DNA from: Sphingomonas faeni
GTDB taxonomy: Bacteria; Pseudomonadota; Alphaproteobacteria; Sphingomonadales; Sphingomonadaceae
DNA: 64,000 bases
Direction of reading: 5' to 3'
Assembly (NCBI RefSeq): GCF_030817315.1
Contig: NZ_JAUSZF010000003.1
Coordinates: 65,036 to 129,035, forward strand
The position numbers and the translations under genes are program-made. Of this stretch, positions 35,027 to 44,959 are shown piece by piece (the first letter of the stretch is position 1; each line of letters opens with the position of its first letter). The notes beneath the pieces were generated by a model, which ran no database searches, had not been told where the DNA came from, and worked only from the letters and a program-made list of their open reading frames with translations.

Positions 35027-35986
35027 CAGGCAGCCTCTTGCACGAGCGGCGTTTTACGAAGGCGGATCCATTCCCAAGGCAGCAGCTCGTGAAGCCGGGA
35101 CTGCGGCAGATCAGCGATGCGGACAAGGACGTCGGTAAGCCACGCGAGCGGATCGACGCCATTGAGCCTGGCGGTGCCGATGAGGCTGTACATCATCGCA
35201 GCGCGCTCACCGCCGCGATCCGAGCCGACAAACAACCAGGCTTTCCTGCCGCGCGCTACGCTGCGCAGCTCTCGCTCGGCCGCGTTATTCGTCAGGCAGA
35301 TCCGACCGTCCACGAGGAATGTCGTGAACCCCGCCCAGTCGTTGAGCAGATAGGCGATCGCTTTGGCGACGGCATCGTGACGCGACAGAATGCCGCGCTT
35401 TTCCCGCATCCAGGTTTCCAGTGCTCGGATCAGGGGTGCGACGCGTTCCTGGCGCACGCTCGGGCGCTCGCCGGCAGTCCGCCCGGTGATCTCTCGCTCG
35501 ATCGCGAAGATCTGGTCGATCCATTCGAGAGCCTCCTTCGCCAACGGCGAGACGAGCGGCACGCCGCCCTTCTGGCGCTTGAGTTGACGCGCCACATCGG
35601 CCAGCTCGAAGAACTGCCGGCGGGCGTGAGCCCAGCAGTTCGCCCGCGTCATCGGTTTGTCAGCCCAGCCATCGCGGAACAGGTCGTTGAAGTCGGCATA
35701 GCGGTCGACCTGCAGAATACCGGTATAGCCAGCGAGATGGCCGCGGGGATGTTCGCCTTTCCGGGGCCGCGAGTAATAGCACAGCACTGCCGGCGGTGCT
35801 GGACCGCCGAACGGGCGGTCGTCGCGCACGTAATCCCAGATCCGCGCGACGTCGGTCTTGTACTTCGCCAGCCGCGGAACGGTGGTGTCATCGCCGTGGA
35901 GACGCTCGGCCGCCAGGACGTGCGCTTCAATTAGCAGGAACAAGGGCCTGGCAGCTACGCTCACTGCGCCGATCTGATCTGCGAGC
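35026..35986 (-). pseudogene. IS66 transposase tnpC, 5'-truncated
   Basis: Matches the full tnpC at 50231-51895 from DQIGAVSVAARP (about residue 240) to the C-terminus with only a few differences. The catalytic blocks LHGDDTTVP, ILQVDRYADF and NNAAERELR are present, but the N-terminal DNA-binding and zinc regions are gone. The frame continues upstream into an unrelated scrap to 36081, which gives a false N-terminus. Confidence 0.85.
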
Positions 35987-36099
35987 ATAGCGGTCGACCT
36001 GTAAAACGCCGGTATAGCCAGCGAGATGTCCGCGGGGCTGTTCGAGTTCATCGCGCAAACCTGCGAGGCTCTGTGAGGCATTTAGGGGGGCAACAACAC

Positions 36100-37554
36100 T
36101 CAGCCGCCCTCTGGTTGCTTCAGAAACCGTCCTAGCGGAGTCATCTGGAGTAACTCGTAAGTTGCGCCGATGCGTAACAGAAAGGCAGTGCCAGCGAACG
36201 ATACGCCCGCAATAATAGACAAGGTTACTAGCTTCCAGAAGTTTCCGAATGGTAACAACGGGCGAACAAGAAGTACGATGCCAGCCATTAATAGTGTAAT
36301 CGCGATTGTCCCGCCCAAATCACGTAACTGGCGAAATGGGCGATAGTCAATCATGCGGCCAGCTACCCCAGCATTGAGAAAGAAAGCCAAGAAAACAAAA
36401 GCAGTCTGACCAAGCGCTAGTCCTGTGACACCAAAAAAGCTACCAATACCTAAAAACAATACTCCAATAAACTTCTTTGCTATTTCTACCTTTAAGTACA
36501 GATCAGACCGCCCCTGAGATAGTATGAGTTGAAGATTAACGGCGTGCAAGGGAAACAAAACGCCGCCGATTGCCAGGATCGTCAAGATTGGCGCCGCCGG
36601 CAGCCATTTTGCACCGTACAAAACGTTTATAATTAGGTCCGGCACCGTTGCTAACATCGCCATCAGTGGCAGATTGATAAGCATGACCACGCCTTGAGCT
36701 AATCGGGTACCTCGTCTTAGTGCGGTTTTGTCGTTAAACTTGCTAGAAAAAATAGGTAAGGCAACACGTGTTACGATCGCGGATAGAATACTAGCGGGAA
36801 GACTTTGTAGGTTCTGAGCGCGGTTGTAAAATCCTAGCTCCTTCGCCCCATACAATTTACCTATTATAAGCGTTGATCCCTGAACGTAGACTACGTCTAA
36901 CAAACCAGACAGTGCAACAAGCGAGCCAAAGCTGGCAAGCCGCCGAGCGGCGCGTAAATGCGGACTTCGAAGTGGGCGCCATCCCGCTAGCAGCCATATT
37001 AGACCCGTATTTACGACCGCGTAGGCTGCGGCTTGAAACGTGAAACTCCAAATTCCCGCGCCATTCATTGCTGCGACTACCGCGATAACGCCGCTAATTA
37101 TAGACGCCGAAAGACCAGCCTTCGCTACGCGATCAAACCGCAGTTCGCGCTGTATTTTTGCTGCGGGAACTGTAGCAAGTGCGCTAAATGGTACAATGAC
37201 GGCCGTGCCATATAGCAGGGGGGTGAGTATCGGATAGCCGAATAACCGTGCTACCGCCGGAGCTACCATGGCAATAAACGCCGACAAAATAATAGATATA
37301 ATGAGGTTGTACCAGAATACAGACGTCATCTCTTCGTCGCTGATCTCTTCGGCTTGTATAATAGCCGTCGAGAATCCACCGTCTACCAAGACTTGTGATA
37401 GGGCGACGAAAATCAGTGTTAATGCATAGATACCAAACTCCGCAGGCGACAAGATTCGGGCAAGAACAATAGAGACTATAAATTGAATGATAAATCTTGC
37501 ACTAAGATCTAGTCCGCTCCAAATTCCTGCGGAAACAGTTTTATTCTGTCGCAT
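36100..37554 (-). CDS. wzx: Lipid-linked oligosaccharide flippase (Wzx, PST/MOP family)
   Basis: Inner-membrane protein of 484 residues with about 12-14 hydrophobic segments. It fits the WzxC-like polysaccharide transporter group: RFIIQFIVSIVLARILSPAEFGIYAL at the N-terminus (first helix pair), GFSTAIIQ, and LGFYNRAQNLQSLP in the middle, all typical. It flips undecaprenyl-linked repeat units to the periplasm. AT-rich codon use compared with the rml genes suggests a separate origin. It follows the glycosyltransferase at 37576 with 21 bases between and is probably in one operon with rmlCBDA upstream. The IS66 debris lies just after its stop. Confidence 0.9.
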   Translation of the reverse strand: MRQNKTVSAGIWSGLDLSARFIIQFIVSIVLARILSPAEFGIYALTLIFVALSQVLVDGGFSTAIIQAEEISDEEMTSVFWYNLIISIILSAFIAMVAPAVARLFGYPILTPLLYGTAVIVPFSALATVPAAKIQRELRFDRVAKAGLSASIISGVIAVVAAMNGAGIWSFTFQAAAYAVVNTGLIWLLAGWRPLRSPHLRAARRLASFGSLVALSGLLDVVYVQGSTLIIGKLYGAKELGFYNRAQNLQSLPASILSAIVTRVALPIFSSKFNDKTALRRGTRLAQGVVMLINLPLMAMLATVPDLIINVLYGAKWLPAAPILTILAIGGVLFPLHAVNLQLILSQGRSDLYLKVEIAKKFIGVLFLGIGSFFGVTGLALGQTAFVFLAFFLNAGVAGRMIDYRPFRQLRDLGGTIAITLLMAGIVLLVRPLLPFGNFWKLVTLSIIAGVSFAGTAFLLRIGATYELLQMTPLGRFLKQPEGG

Positions 37555-37575
37555 ATAAGTCTTCTATTAAGGGTT

Positions 37576-38652
37576 TCACCTCGCCGTTATCTTTTTTACA
37601 AATCCCGTTACGATTTGCCCGGTCCTTTCGCCGGTTATCACTCTTAATGCCTTGCCGGCGTTTCGTTTCATAACCGGCCAAATGGGCGGATCGATAGGAC
37701 TAGCTGTAAGGTTGTGAAAATTAAGTGCGGGAATAATTTCGATACCGTTTGCAATAGATCCAAAGTAGGCAACTTCTAACGCCAGTTCCTGCAAATCGCT
37801 CGATGATCCCCACCGGGCATTAAGCAAGTAATTGACTTTATCTCGACAAAACCTCACCGAGGTTTCAGTATCAGCACTATCGGGCGAGTCTGGAAGAAGC
37901 GAGCCATAAAAGTTTTCTGGACTTACATCGTTAAAAAAGCGCTTCGTTATTAGAAAATGCTCACGGCGTAAGCGGTTCTGTTTCGCTGGCGAGGGCCTTG
38001 ATGTATTATTTTGATGTATGCGAAACCGCACAAGTTTCTCGGGCATAACGTAAATATCGAAGTGCTGAAGTAGCCTAATCCACAGATCCAAATCTGGTAG
38101 CTGACGAAGCATGTTATCGAGCAATCCGATTTGCCCATATACTTCTCTACGCAAAAGCACCGATGGATGACATAAGCAGTTGTCACTTTCAATGATTTGC
38201 CGAAGCCACGCCTGACGGGATTTATTTTCCTGTCGGAATTGATCGATATCTGCTACAACGCTCGGTATAACTTGAGCATCGTTCTCGTCAATCCACGTGA
38301 CATCTGAAAATATCGCTGCAACACTTGGCATCGATATCAATTTATCTAATTGCAATGTAAGCTTGTTCTCTTCCCATATATCATCTGAGTTACATACAGC
38401 GATAAAATCACCCTTTGCACGTGCAATTGCGATATTCATCGCGTTGCATGCTCCAGCATTTGGGCTCAATGGGATATGGTAAACCCGCTCGTCTTCTACG
38501 GACGCTATGATGCTATTCGACGAATCGTTCGACCCATCGTCTACAATGATCAATTCTAAATCACGCATAGTTTGATTTAGAATTGAGCCAATGGCACGTT
38601 CAATGAACTGGGCGTGGTTATATGACGCCATAATGACCGACACGCGTGGCAT
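37576..38652 (-). CDS. Family 2 glycosyltransferase
   Basis: 358 residues. The N-terminal GT-A domain has VSVIMASYNHAQFIERAI, LIIVDDGSND and AVCNSDDIWE (DxD-like metal site), then CHPSVLLRREVYGQIG and LDLWIRLLQ of the acceptor side. A C-terminal extension of about 120 residues has no recognised domain. Acts on the cytoplasmic face in repeat-unit assembly; the sugar is unknown. It lies 47 bases after rmlA and 21 before wzx, same strand. Confidence 0.88.
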   Translation of the reverse strand: MPRVSVIMASYNHAQFIERAIGSILNQTMRDLELIIVDDGSNDSSNSIIASVEDERVYHIPLSPNAGACNAMNIAIARAKGDFIAVCNSDDIWEENKLTLQLDKLISMPSVAAIFSDVTWIDENDAQVIPSVVADIDQFRQENKSRQAWLRQIIESDNCLCHPSVLLRREVYGQIGLLDNMLRQLPDLDLWIRLLQHFDIYVMPEKLVRFRIHQNNTSRPSPAKQNRLRREHFLITKRFFNDVSPENFYGSLLPDSPDSADTETSVRFCRDKVNYLLNARWGSSSDLQELALEVAYFGSIANGIEIIPALNFHNLTASPIDPPIWPVMKRNAGKALRVITGERTGQIVTGFVKKITAR

Positions 38653-38699
38653 GATTACGTCCTATGTAGGTGCGTGTATGATACGCGTCGATGCGAGCT

Positions 38700-39566
38700 T
38701 TACGCGTTAATAGCGGTTAAAATCGCTCGACCATAAGCGGTTTTCTTGAAGCGTTCACCAGCCGATCGGGCGATATCTGCTGTAATGAATCCCATCTCAA
38801 ACGCAATTTCTTCTAAGCAGGCGATCTGTATGCCTTGGCGATGCTGGATCGTCCGGACGAACTCGCTGGCCTCGAGCAGGCTGTCGTGTGTGCCGGTATC
38901 GAGCCAGGCATAGCCGCGGCCCATTTGTTCGACGAACAGGTCGCCGGCGTCCATGTACAGGCGGTTTAGATCGGTGATCTCGAGTTCGCCGCGTGCTGAC
39001 GGCTTCAGGTCGCGCGCGAGCTGGACGACGCGGTTGTCGTAGAAATACAGGCCGGTAACCGCGTGATGCGACTTCGGCTTCTCGGGCTTTTCCTCAAGGC
39101 TGATCGCCTTGCCGCCTTCACCGAACTCGACCACGCCGTAGCGCTCGGGATCCTCGACGCGGTAGGAAAACACCGTCGCCCCGCTCTTGCGCGCAACGGC
39201 GCTCGCGAGCAGGTCGGTCAGGTGGGCGCCGAAGAAGATGTTGTCACCTAGCACCAGCGCGACATTATCGTCGCCGATGAAGTCCGCGCCGATGGTGAAC
39301 GCTTGGGCGAGGCCCTCAGGCTTGGGCTGTTCGGCATAGGCGATGGTCAGGCCGAGCGCCGAACCGTCACCGAACAGGTTCTTGTAATTGCCGATATATT
39401 CGGGGCTCGAGATGATCAGGATGTCGCGGATACCGGCGAGCATCAGCACCGACAGCGGGTAATATATCATAGGCTTGTCGTAGACTGGCAGCAATTGTTT
39501 GTTGACCGCCAGCGTAGCCGGGTGGAGGCGCGTACCTGAACCGCCTGCTAAAATAATGCCCTTCAC
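38700..39566 (-). CDS. rmlA: Glucose-1-phosphate thymidylyltransferase
   Basis: Makes dTDP-glucose from dTTP and glucose-1-phosphate, the first step to dTDP-L-rhamnose. 288 residues, the usual RmlA length. The nucleotide motif [16 protein letters not shown] is at the start, then [27 protein letters not shown] and [16 protein letters not shown]. The GTG at 39566 is chosen: AAGGAG lies six bases upstream and a longer in-frame start (39632) lies inside rmlD. The rmlD stop overlaps this start (GTGA). Confidence 0.96.
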   Translation of the reverse strand: MKGIILAGGSGTRLHPATLAVNKQLLPVYDKPMIYYPLSVLMLAGIRDILIISSPEYIGNYKNLFGDGSALGLTIAYAEQPKPEGLAQAFTIGADFIGDDNVALVLGDNIFFGAHLTDLLASAVARKSGATVFSYRVEDPERYGVVEFGEGGKAISLEEKPEKPKSHHAVTGLYFYDNRVVQLARDLKPSARGELEITDLNRLYMDAGDLFVEQMGRGYAWLDTGTHDSLLEASEFVRTIQHRQGIQIACLEEIAFEMGFITADIARSAGERFKKTAYGRAILTAINA

Positions 39567-40492
39567 GCGCGTGTCTCCTTGTTGGGTGCCCCGAGCAATT
39601 CGTCGAGGATGTTGCCGAGCGCGGTCTGCCACGCTGGCGGATGAATGCCGTAGTCACAGATGATCGCATCGTGGCTGAGCAACGAGTTGGCCGGCCGTGT
39701 CGCTGGTGTCGGGTACTCTGCGGTGGTGATGCCCTGCACCTCGGCACTGGCACCGCCGCGTGCGGCGCTCTGTGCGAAGATCTCGCGGGCGAAGCCCGCC
39801 CATGTGACCGCGCCGGCGTTGCTGAAGTGATAGGTGCCTGTCGGTGCGGTAACATCCTCGACAAGCCGCATCGTAATCTTTGCAAGCGCAGCTGCGAGGT
39901 CGGTGGCCGACGTCGGGCTGCCGTGCTGGTCGTCGACCACCCGCAGAGTGGGGTTGGTCGCACCGACGCGGAGCATCGTTTTGATGAAGTTGTTGCCGTG
40001 CGCGCTCACCACCCAGGCGGTGCGGACAATCGCGTACCGTGCACCCGACGTGCGAACCGCGAGTTCACCACCCAGCTTCGAGGCACCGTAGACGCCGAGC
40101 GGGGCAACCGGATCGGTCACCTCCCACGCGCCGTCGCGCGCGCCGTCGAAGACATAGTCGGTCGAAACCTGGACGATCGGGATATCGGCCTTCACGCACG
40201 CTTCGGCAAACGCCGCAGGTGCCATCGCGTTGACGGCCCAGGCGGTGACGACATCGCTCTCGGCCTTGTCGACGGCGGTGTAGGCGCCAGCCGAGATGAC
40301 CGCCGCCCAGGGCTGCGACGCGACCATCGCGGTGATCGCAGCGGTATCGCGCAGGTCAAGCTCGTCGATATCGATCGCGGCCACCGTCCAACCTTCCGGC
40401 CAGGCGTAGCGCTTCAATTCGGTACCGAGCTGGCCCTTACCGCCGGTGACGAGGATCCGCTTCACGGTGTCGCTGATACCGCCCTCGCTCAT
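39563..40492 (-). CDS. rmlD: dTDP-4-dehydrorhamnose reductase
   Basis: Last step of dTDP-L-rhamnose synthesis; NAD(P)H-dependent reduction of the 4-keto group. 309 residues with [39 protein letters not shown] (YxxxK) and IVRTAWVVS. The ATG overlaps the rmlB stop by four bases. Order rmlC-rmlB-rmlD-rmlA, all minus, overlapping or close, so one transcript. Confidence 0.96.
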   Translation of the reverse strand: MSEGGISDTVKRILVTGGKGQLGTELKRYAWPEGWTVAAIDIDELDLRDTAAITAMVASQPWAAVISAGAYTAVDKAESDVVTAWAVNAMAPAAFAEACVKADIPIVQVSTDYVFDGARDGAWEVTDPVAPLGVYGASKLGGELAVRTSGARYAIVRTAWVVSAHGNNFIKTMLRVGATNPTLRVVDDQHGSPTSATDLAAALAKITMRLVEDVTAPTGTYHFSNAGAVTWAGFAREIFAQSAARGGASAEVQGITTAEYPTPATRPANSLLSHDAIICDYGIHPPAWQTALGNILDELLGAPNKETRA

Positions 40493-41544
40493 ACGGAAAG
40501 CCCGCGGCGCTGGTCAGCCTTGTGCTCGGCGACGATGGTTTCCCACCAACCCTGGTTGTCGAGATACCAGGCGACGGTCTTCTCGATCCCCGTCTCGAAC
40601 GTCTCGGCAGGCTCCCAGCCGAGCTCGTTCTTGATCCGGCTCGCGTCGATTGCATAGCGCTTGTCGTGGCCGGGACGGTCCGCGACGTAGGTAATCTGCG
40701 TCGCATACGACCGACCGTCGCCCCGCGGGCGCAACCGGTCGAGGATCGTGCAGACGGTCTTCACGACCTCGAGGTTCTGCTTTTCGTTGTTTCCGCCGAC
40801 ATTGTAGGTCCGGCCGGGCTCACCCTTTTCGAATACGGCATGCAGCGCGCGAACATGATCCTCGACGAACAGCCAGTCGCGGACCTGGTCGCCCTTGCCG
40901 TAGACCGGCAGGTCGGCGCCGGCGAGCGCCTTGACGATCATCAGCGGGATCAGCTTTTCTGGGAAGTGATAGGGCCCGTAATTGTTCGAGCAGTTGGTGA
41001 TCAGCACCGGCAGCCCGAACGTGTGTCCCCAGGCGCTGACGAGATGGTCGGAGCCCGCCTTCGACGCTGAATAGGGCGAACGCGGATCGTAGGGCGTCTC
41101 TTCGGTGAACAGCCCGGTATCGCCAAGCGAACCATAGACCTCGTCGGTCGAGATATGATGGAACCGGAACGCTGCCTTCGCCTCGTCGTCGAGGCCAAGC
41201 CAGTAAGCGCGCGCCTCGCTCAGCATCGTGAAGGTGCCCACGACGTTGGTCTGGACGAACGCACCGGGTCCATCGATCGAACGGTCGACATGGCTTTCGG
41301 CTGCGAGATGCGTGACGATCTCGGGCTTGAACTCGGCGATAGCGGCCTTGACGGCGTCGGCGTCGCAGATGTCGCCCTGGACGAAGCGGTAGCGGTTCGA
41401 GGCCGCGACGCGCTCGACCGTCGACAGCGTGCCGGCATAGGTCAGCTTGTCGAAGTTCAGGACCTTATGGTCGGTGTTCTCGATCAGATGACGGACAAGG
41501 GCCGAGCCGATGAAACCGGCCCCGCCGGTGACGAAAATACGCAT
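40489..41544 (-). CDS. rmlB: dTDP-glucose 4,6-dehydratase
   Basis: Second step of dTDP-L-rhamnose synthesis. 351 residues; [18 protein letters not shown] binds [15 protein letters not shown] holds the catalytic Thr/Asp/Glu triad, and [12 protein letters not shown] gives the YxxxK. Also visible: [17 protein letters not shown] segment [12 protein letters not shown]. The ATG is 11 bases after the rmlC stop. Codons are GC-rich, unlike the nearby glycosyltransferases. Confidence 0.97.
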   Translation of the reverse strand: MRIFVTGGAGFIGSALVRHLIENTDHKVLNFDKLTYAGTLSTVERVAASNRYRFVQGDICDADAVKAAIAEFKPEIVTHLAAESHVDRSIDGPGAFVQTNVVGTFTMLSEARAYWLGLDDEAKAAFRFHHISTDEVYGSLGDTGLFTEETPYDPRSPYSASKAGSDHLVSAWGHTFGLPVLITNCSNNYGPYHFPEKLIPLMIVKALAGADLPVYGKGDQVRDWLFVEDHVRALHAVFEKGEPGRTYNVGGNNEKQNLEVVKTVCTILDRLRPRGDGRSYATQITYVADRPGHDKRYAIDASRIKNELGWEPAETFETGIEKTVAWYLDNQGWWETIVAEHKADQRRGLSV

Positions 41545-41555
41545 GGTAGTATCCT

Positions 41556-42149
41556 TTAGGAAAGCGGGCTGAGGGGGCGGCCGTCATAGGGAAAAGGGCT
41601 ATTAAAATCGGAAAGCGCTGGCAGCACGCGATCCTTGTCCGATAGCTCCGGCACAGCGCCTACTGGCATCGGCCAATCGATACCGCATCTGTCCCAGCGA
41701 ATTCCACCGTCGTTATCAGGCGCATAGGCGTCGGTGCACTTGTAAGTGACCTCGCAATTATCGTCGAGTGTCAGAAAACCGTGCGCAAAACCGATAGGAA
41801 TGAAGAGCTGATGGCCGTTGTCTGCTGACAACTCGGCCCCAACCCATTGGCCATAGGTCGGTGAATCTTTACGAACGTCGACAGCCACGTCAAAAATCGC
41901 ACCACGGATGCAGCGCACAAGCTTGTCCTGCCCACGAGGCGGTGTCTGGAAATGCAGACCACGCAGAGTGTACCGGGGCACGGACAACGAGTGATTGTCC
42001 TGAACGAAAGTCTGCGTAATCCCGAGACCCTCGAAGGTTGAGCGATTATATGTTTCGGTAAACCAACCCCGATTATCGCCAAAACGACGAGGGCGAACGA
42101 GTTGCACGGGTGATGCTGATATTGTCATGGGCGGCTGATCTACAGTCAT
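41556..42149 (-). CDS. rmlC: dTDP-4-dehydrorhamnose 3,5-epimerase
   Basis: Third step of dTDP-L-rhamnose synthesis; a cupin-fold epimerase of about 197 residues. [18 protein letters not shown] contains the catalytic His, and GFAHGFLTL and [11 protein letters not shown] carry the other active-site residues. First gene of the rmlCBDA operon; the presumed promoter is in 42150-42450. The extreme N-terminus is uncertain: an alternative start at codon 8 (ATGACAATATCAGC) is possible. Confidence 0.95.
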   Translation of the reverse strand: MTVDQPPMTISASPVQLVRPRRFGDNRGWFTETYNRSTFEGLGITQTFVQDNHSLSVPRYTLRGLHFQTPPRGQDKLVRCIRGAIFDVAVDVRKDSPTYGQWVGAELSADNGHQLFIPIGFAHGFLTLDDNCEVTYKCTDAYAPDNDGGIRWDRCGIDWPMPVGAVPELSDKDRVLPALSDFNSPFPYDGRPLSPLS

Positions 42150-42512
42150 GATGTGATGCTAGCAACTGGACGTTCATGACCTGCCAATATCCTCAGCTGG
42201 CCAGTAGCGGTCCGGTTCCGCTTACGGGCCCCCGCGTTTGAAAGTAGCCGGGCTCCTACTCTGGTCCAGCTTATGCCGCACAAGCTCGGCGTATCGAAGC
42301 GCTTTAGGTTTGAGCATACCTATGTTGCCGGCAACCTTGCATGTCACGCAGTGCGCCATGGCGAGTTTACCGAGCTATCTCGTTAGTTTCTGAACGCTAC
42401 AGAGGCAATGAGCCAAAAAAGGGTTGGTTAGGATCGACCTGTCGAGCTTCGCGTGCGGTGGATTAATCCGGTGGACCTAGACGCCTCCGTCGATTTCGGG
42501 GTAGGAGGCCGC
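42150..42512. other. Divergent promoter region for rmlC and a small exported protein
   Basis: About 360 bases with no supported gene. It should hold the start signals of the rml operon to the left and of the gene at 42513 to the right. Confidence 0.4.
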
Positions 42513-42824
42513 GTGCGGTACATCATAATAATAGCCTTGGTTGCGCTGGCCTCTCCCGCTCCTGCTCAGCAGGCATCAACAGCTTCTGACGTTCGTCAAG
42601 CGTACGGTGATAGGCTTGATAAGCGTGACTTTGATACCATTGTCCAAGGGAGTGGCCGCAGGTTAGAGACCCGACTCAGTAACCGCTTGCCTAATCGCGT
42701 AAATACGCGGATCGAACGTTTCAAAGTACCCAACTCCGACCCAGCCGCGGCATATCGCGTAAGTGCAGATGACGGAACCAGCCGGATGACAATCATACAA
42801 GCACCACTTCCGCCGGCGGACTGA
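42513..42824 (+). CDS. Small secreted hypothetical protein
   Basis: 103 residues, not recognised. The GTG at 42513 follows TAGGAGG by four bases, a near-ideal ribosome site. A signal peptide is evident (YIIIIALVALASPAPAQQA, cut after AQ). The mature part of about 80 residues is charged and includes RRLETRLSNRLPNRVNTRIE, a repeated R-L/R-I pattern that could be an amphipathic helix. It precedes the beta-helix protein. An earlier in-frame ATG/GTG at 42453 is less likely. Confidence 0.65.
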   Translation: MRYIIIIALVALASPAPAQQASTASDVRQAYGDRLDKRDFDTIVQGSGRRLETRLSNRLPNRVNTRIERFKVPNSDPAAAYRVSADDGTSRMTIIQAPLPPAD

Positions 42825-42962
42825 TAGTCTAGCACGCGTGGCACTGGGTTGTTAAGACTTGTTTGATGTTCGTATAGGTACGTCTGATCTAACGGAATGG
42901 TAGGCGTTATAGCCGCTGAATGTTTTGCTCAGCTTTGCCATTTAATGAGCTTAGGATAAGTT

Positions 42963-44660
42963 ATGATTGATCCGGTTACCCGTCGAGACGTAGTCGGACA
43001 TTTACTCGCTGCAGGTACGGCAACTCAGCTTCCAGGAACGGTCCAAAACGATAGCCGATGTTCTTCGACCGGGACGACGTTAGGCAGCAACATTGAAGTC
43101 ATTGGTTTATTTAAAGACATTAGTCGACCGTGTCTTCGGGCGGACTGTGCTTTCGTCGGGACGACGGGCCATTCGCGAATCGGGCAGGGCGCTGCTTCTT
43201 ATGCGTATGATACTGCCGTGGACGCGCGGTATGTAGCCTCACATCGCCGCACCGCATTTATCGATGCAAACGGGCGAGGCTTCCGTCTGTCAGAGCAATC
43301 CCCTGATGTGCTCCAGGCTGGAGCGATTGGTGATGGTAGCGTTGATGACACGGCCGCGTGTCAGGAGGCTCTGAATATCGTCGAGTCTGCCGGGGGGGGC
43401 ATTGTGATCCTGCCTGTAGGAAGTTACAAAATCACCGCACCTCTAAAGTTGCCGCCGCACGTCAGCTTACAAGGGTACGGCCAATCGTCAGTTCTCCATG
43501 TCAATGGCTGTGACGGCATTGCTATTAGTAAGTCAGACGTGATCGGCCCCCGCCGGGTATCCAACTTCACGATACTTGGTAGCTCATGCGAACGCGCGTC
43601 CGCTATCACGTGTGATTTGGACGACGCCGACCGTGCGCAGGGCATAGTCTTTGAAAATCTATATTTATCATTCTTCGGAATTGGCGTAAATAGTCGGGGA
43701 TTTTGGCATACTACATTCCGTACGGTAAGTATGCATCAAGTATGGCGCGGTTTTCATCTTCGTGGAAGAAATGTAAAGATTACCATCGATGATTGTCGTA
43801 TCACTCAAGGCGATTTACTGAAAGGGGATGGTCTATCTGTCGGCATCCAAGTTGGCGATGAGGTAACTAAATTTAGGCCGGAAGACGTTCAGGTCAGTAA
43901 AACTATCATTTTTGGATTTAATAAAGCGATAGTATGGCGGCAGGCGCTGTTCGGCGGCGTGGTAAGTTGTGACTTGGATGCCTGCAGCAACACAGGACTT
44001 GAGTTGGTCACCGCAGACGGTGGGTTCACGTTTCGCGATAACTGGGTCCAGGTAGACGGGACCAATGTTCGTGGCATTGACTGCACAGCTCTAGGGTACG
44101 AACCTCAACTCACGAATATTTTAATATCAAACAACAGAATTAATTCTAACAAGGCATCATCTGGCTCTTGCGGAATTTTGGTGGGCAACCAGCAGTCCGA
44201 TATTGTAATTGATAGCAATAGCATCAGTGGAAGATGGGAATCCGGCATTCAGGCGAGTGGTGCGCGCCGACTCGGTTTGCACAAGAACAAGGTAGCTGGA
44301 AACATTACACTGGAGCGATGCGCCGACGTGACGGTCGCGCATAATTTCGCAGGGGGGGGCATGTCGCTTACGGCAAATACCGGTCTAGTTACGGACGTTG
44401 GCTTTGGACCGCATAGTGCCAAAATCGTGGGAGGTATTATCATACTGGCTGGGCAGACGAACCAAACCGCAAGTTTCCGGTCACTTAACTTACCTGACTT
44501 GCCTGAAGGGATGTATCGAGTATCGCTCGTACTTGCTAATATTTCGGGGCAGCCACGAGGTGAGATACGTGGAGAGGTGACCCGAACGGGGATCAGCGTG
44601 CAAGTCGAACGATCATCACCGCGCTCAGGCGATATTTCTTTCCAGATTGGAGCATACTGA
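42963..44660 (+). CDS. Right-handed beta-helix protein, pectate-lyase-3-like
   Basis: 565 residues. GAIGDGSVDDTAACQEAL is the hallmark entry motif of the Pectate_lyase_3 beta-helix domain, found in tail spikes, polysaccharide lyases and epimerases. Repeated short strands follow (ILISNNRINSN, IVIDSNSISG, LGLHKNKVAG, VTVAHNFAGG), one per coil. The N-terminus (VTRRDVVGHLLAAGTATQLP) resembles a twin-arginine-type leader only weakly. It may cleave or modify the polysaccharide made by this cluster, as lyases do in sphingan clusters; substrate inferred. Two eight-G runs occur (43392-43399 and 44352-44359). Confidence 0.78.
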   Translation: MIDPVTRRDVVGHLLAAGTATQLPGTVQNDSRCSSTGTTLGSNIEVIGLFKDISRPCLRADCAFVGTTGHSRIGQGAASYAYDTAVDARYVASHRRTAFIDANGRGFRLSEQSPDVLQAGAIGDGSVDDTAACQEALNIVESAGGGIVILPVGSYKITAPLKLPPHVSLQGYGQSSVLHVNGCDGIAISKSDVIGPRRVSNFTILGSSCERASAITCDLDDADRAQGIVFENLYLSFFGIGVNSRGFWHTTFRTVSMHQVWRGFHLRGRNVKITIDDCRITQGDLLKGDGLSVGIQVGDEVTKFRPEDVQVSKTIIFGFNKAIVWRQALFGGVVSCDLDACSNTGLELVTADGGFTFRDNWVQVDGTNVRGIDCTALGYEPQLTNILISNNRINSNKASSGSCGILVGNQQSDIVIDSNSISGRWESGIQASGARRLGLHKNKVAGNITLERCADVTVAHNFAGGGMSLTANTGLVTDVGFGPHSAKIVGGIIILAGQTNQTASFRSLNLPDLPEGMYRVSLVLANISGQPRGEIRGEVTRTGISVQVERSSPRSGDISFQIGAY

Positions 44661-44959
44661 TGTGTCGTAAATTCGCATAGTATGGTGTTGAGTGGGCGTC
44701 CGGCCGGCGCGACGCTTCAGTCAGCTGGAATACCAGTCGTCGGGTATAATGCTATCCGAGCGATCGAACCGTTGGTCCAGCCCGTGAGAACGTATAAGCA
44801 GCGGGACTAACGGCGTATGAATTTGCCCATGAAAAAAAACTTTCGGTCATCGTTATAGATATGGCAAAACGATGATAGCTAAGAACGGCCCTAGGAGATC
44901 GGGTAGGCGCGATTTTCTATCCAGGTTAATAATACATCGCAAATCAGCGGAAACCGTGC

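Larger units (their letters stand above)
34721..36060 (-). mobile_element. Truncated IS66 inserted in an older IS66
   Basis: The right terminal repeat GTACGCATCCGATAGAGG starts at 34721, inside the tnpC remnant of the older copy. The passenger gene (34775-35026) and tnpC codons from about 240 onward (35026-35986) are intact; tnpA, tnpB and the start of tnpC are missing. At about 35987 the sequence switches to another tnpC scrap (readable to about 36060), so a deletion joined two copies. No target duplication can be checked. Confidence 0.82.

Noticed and set aside
39641..40657. 338-codon plus-strand frame opposite rmlD/rmlB
   Set aside because: Shadow frame over two well-supported rml genes.
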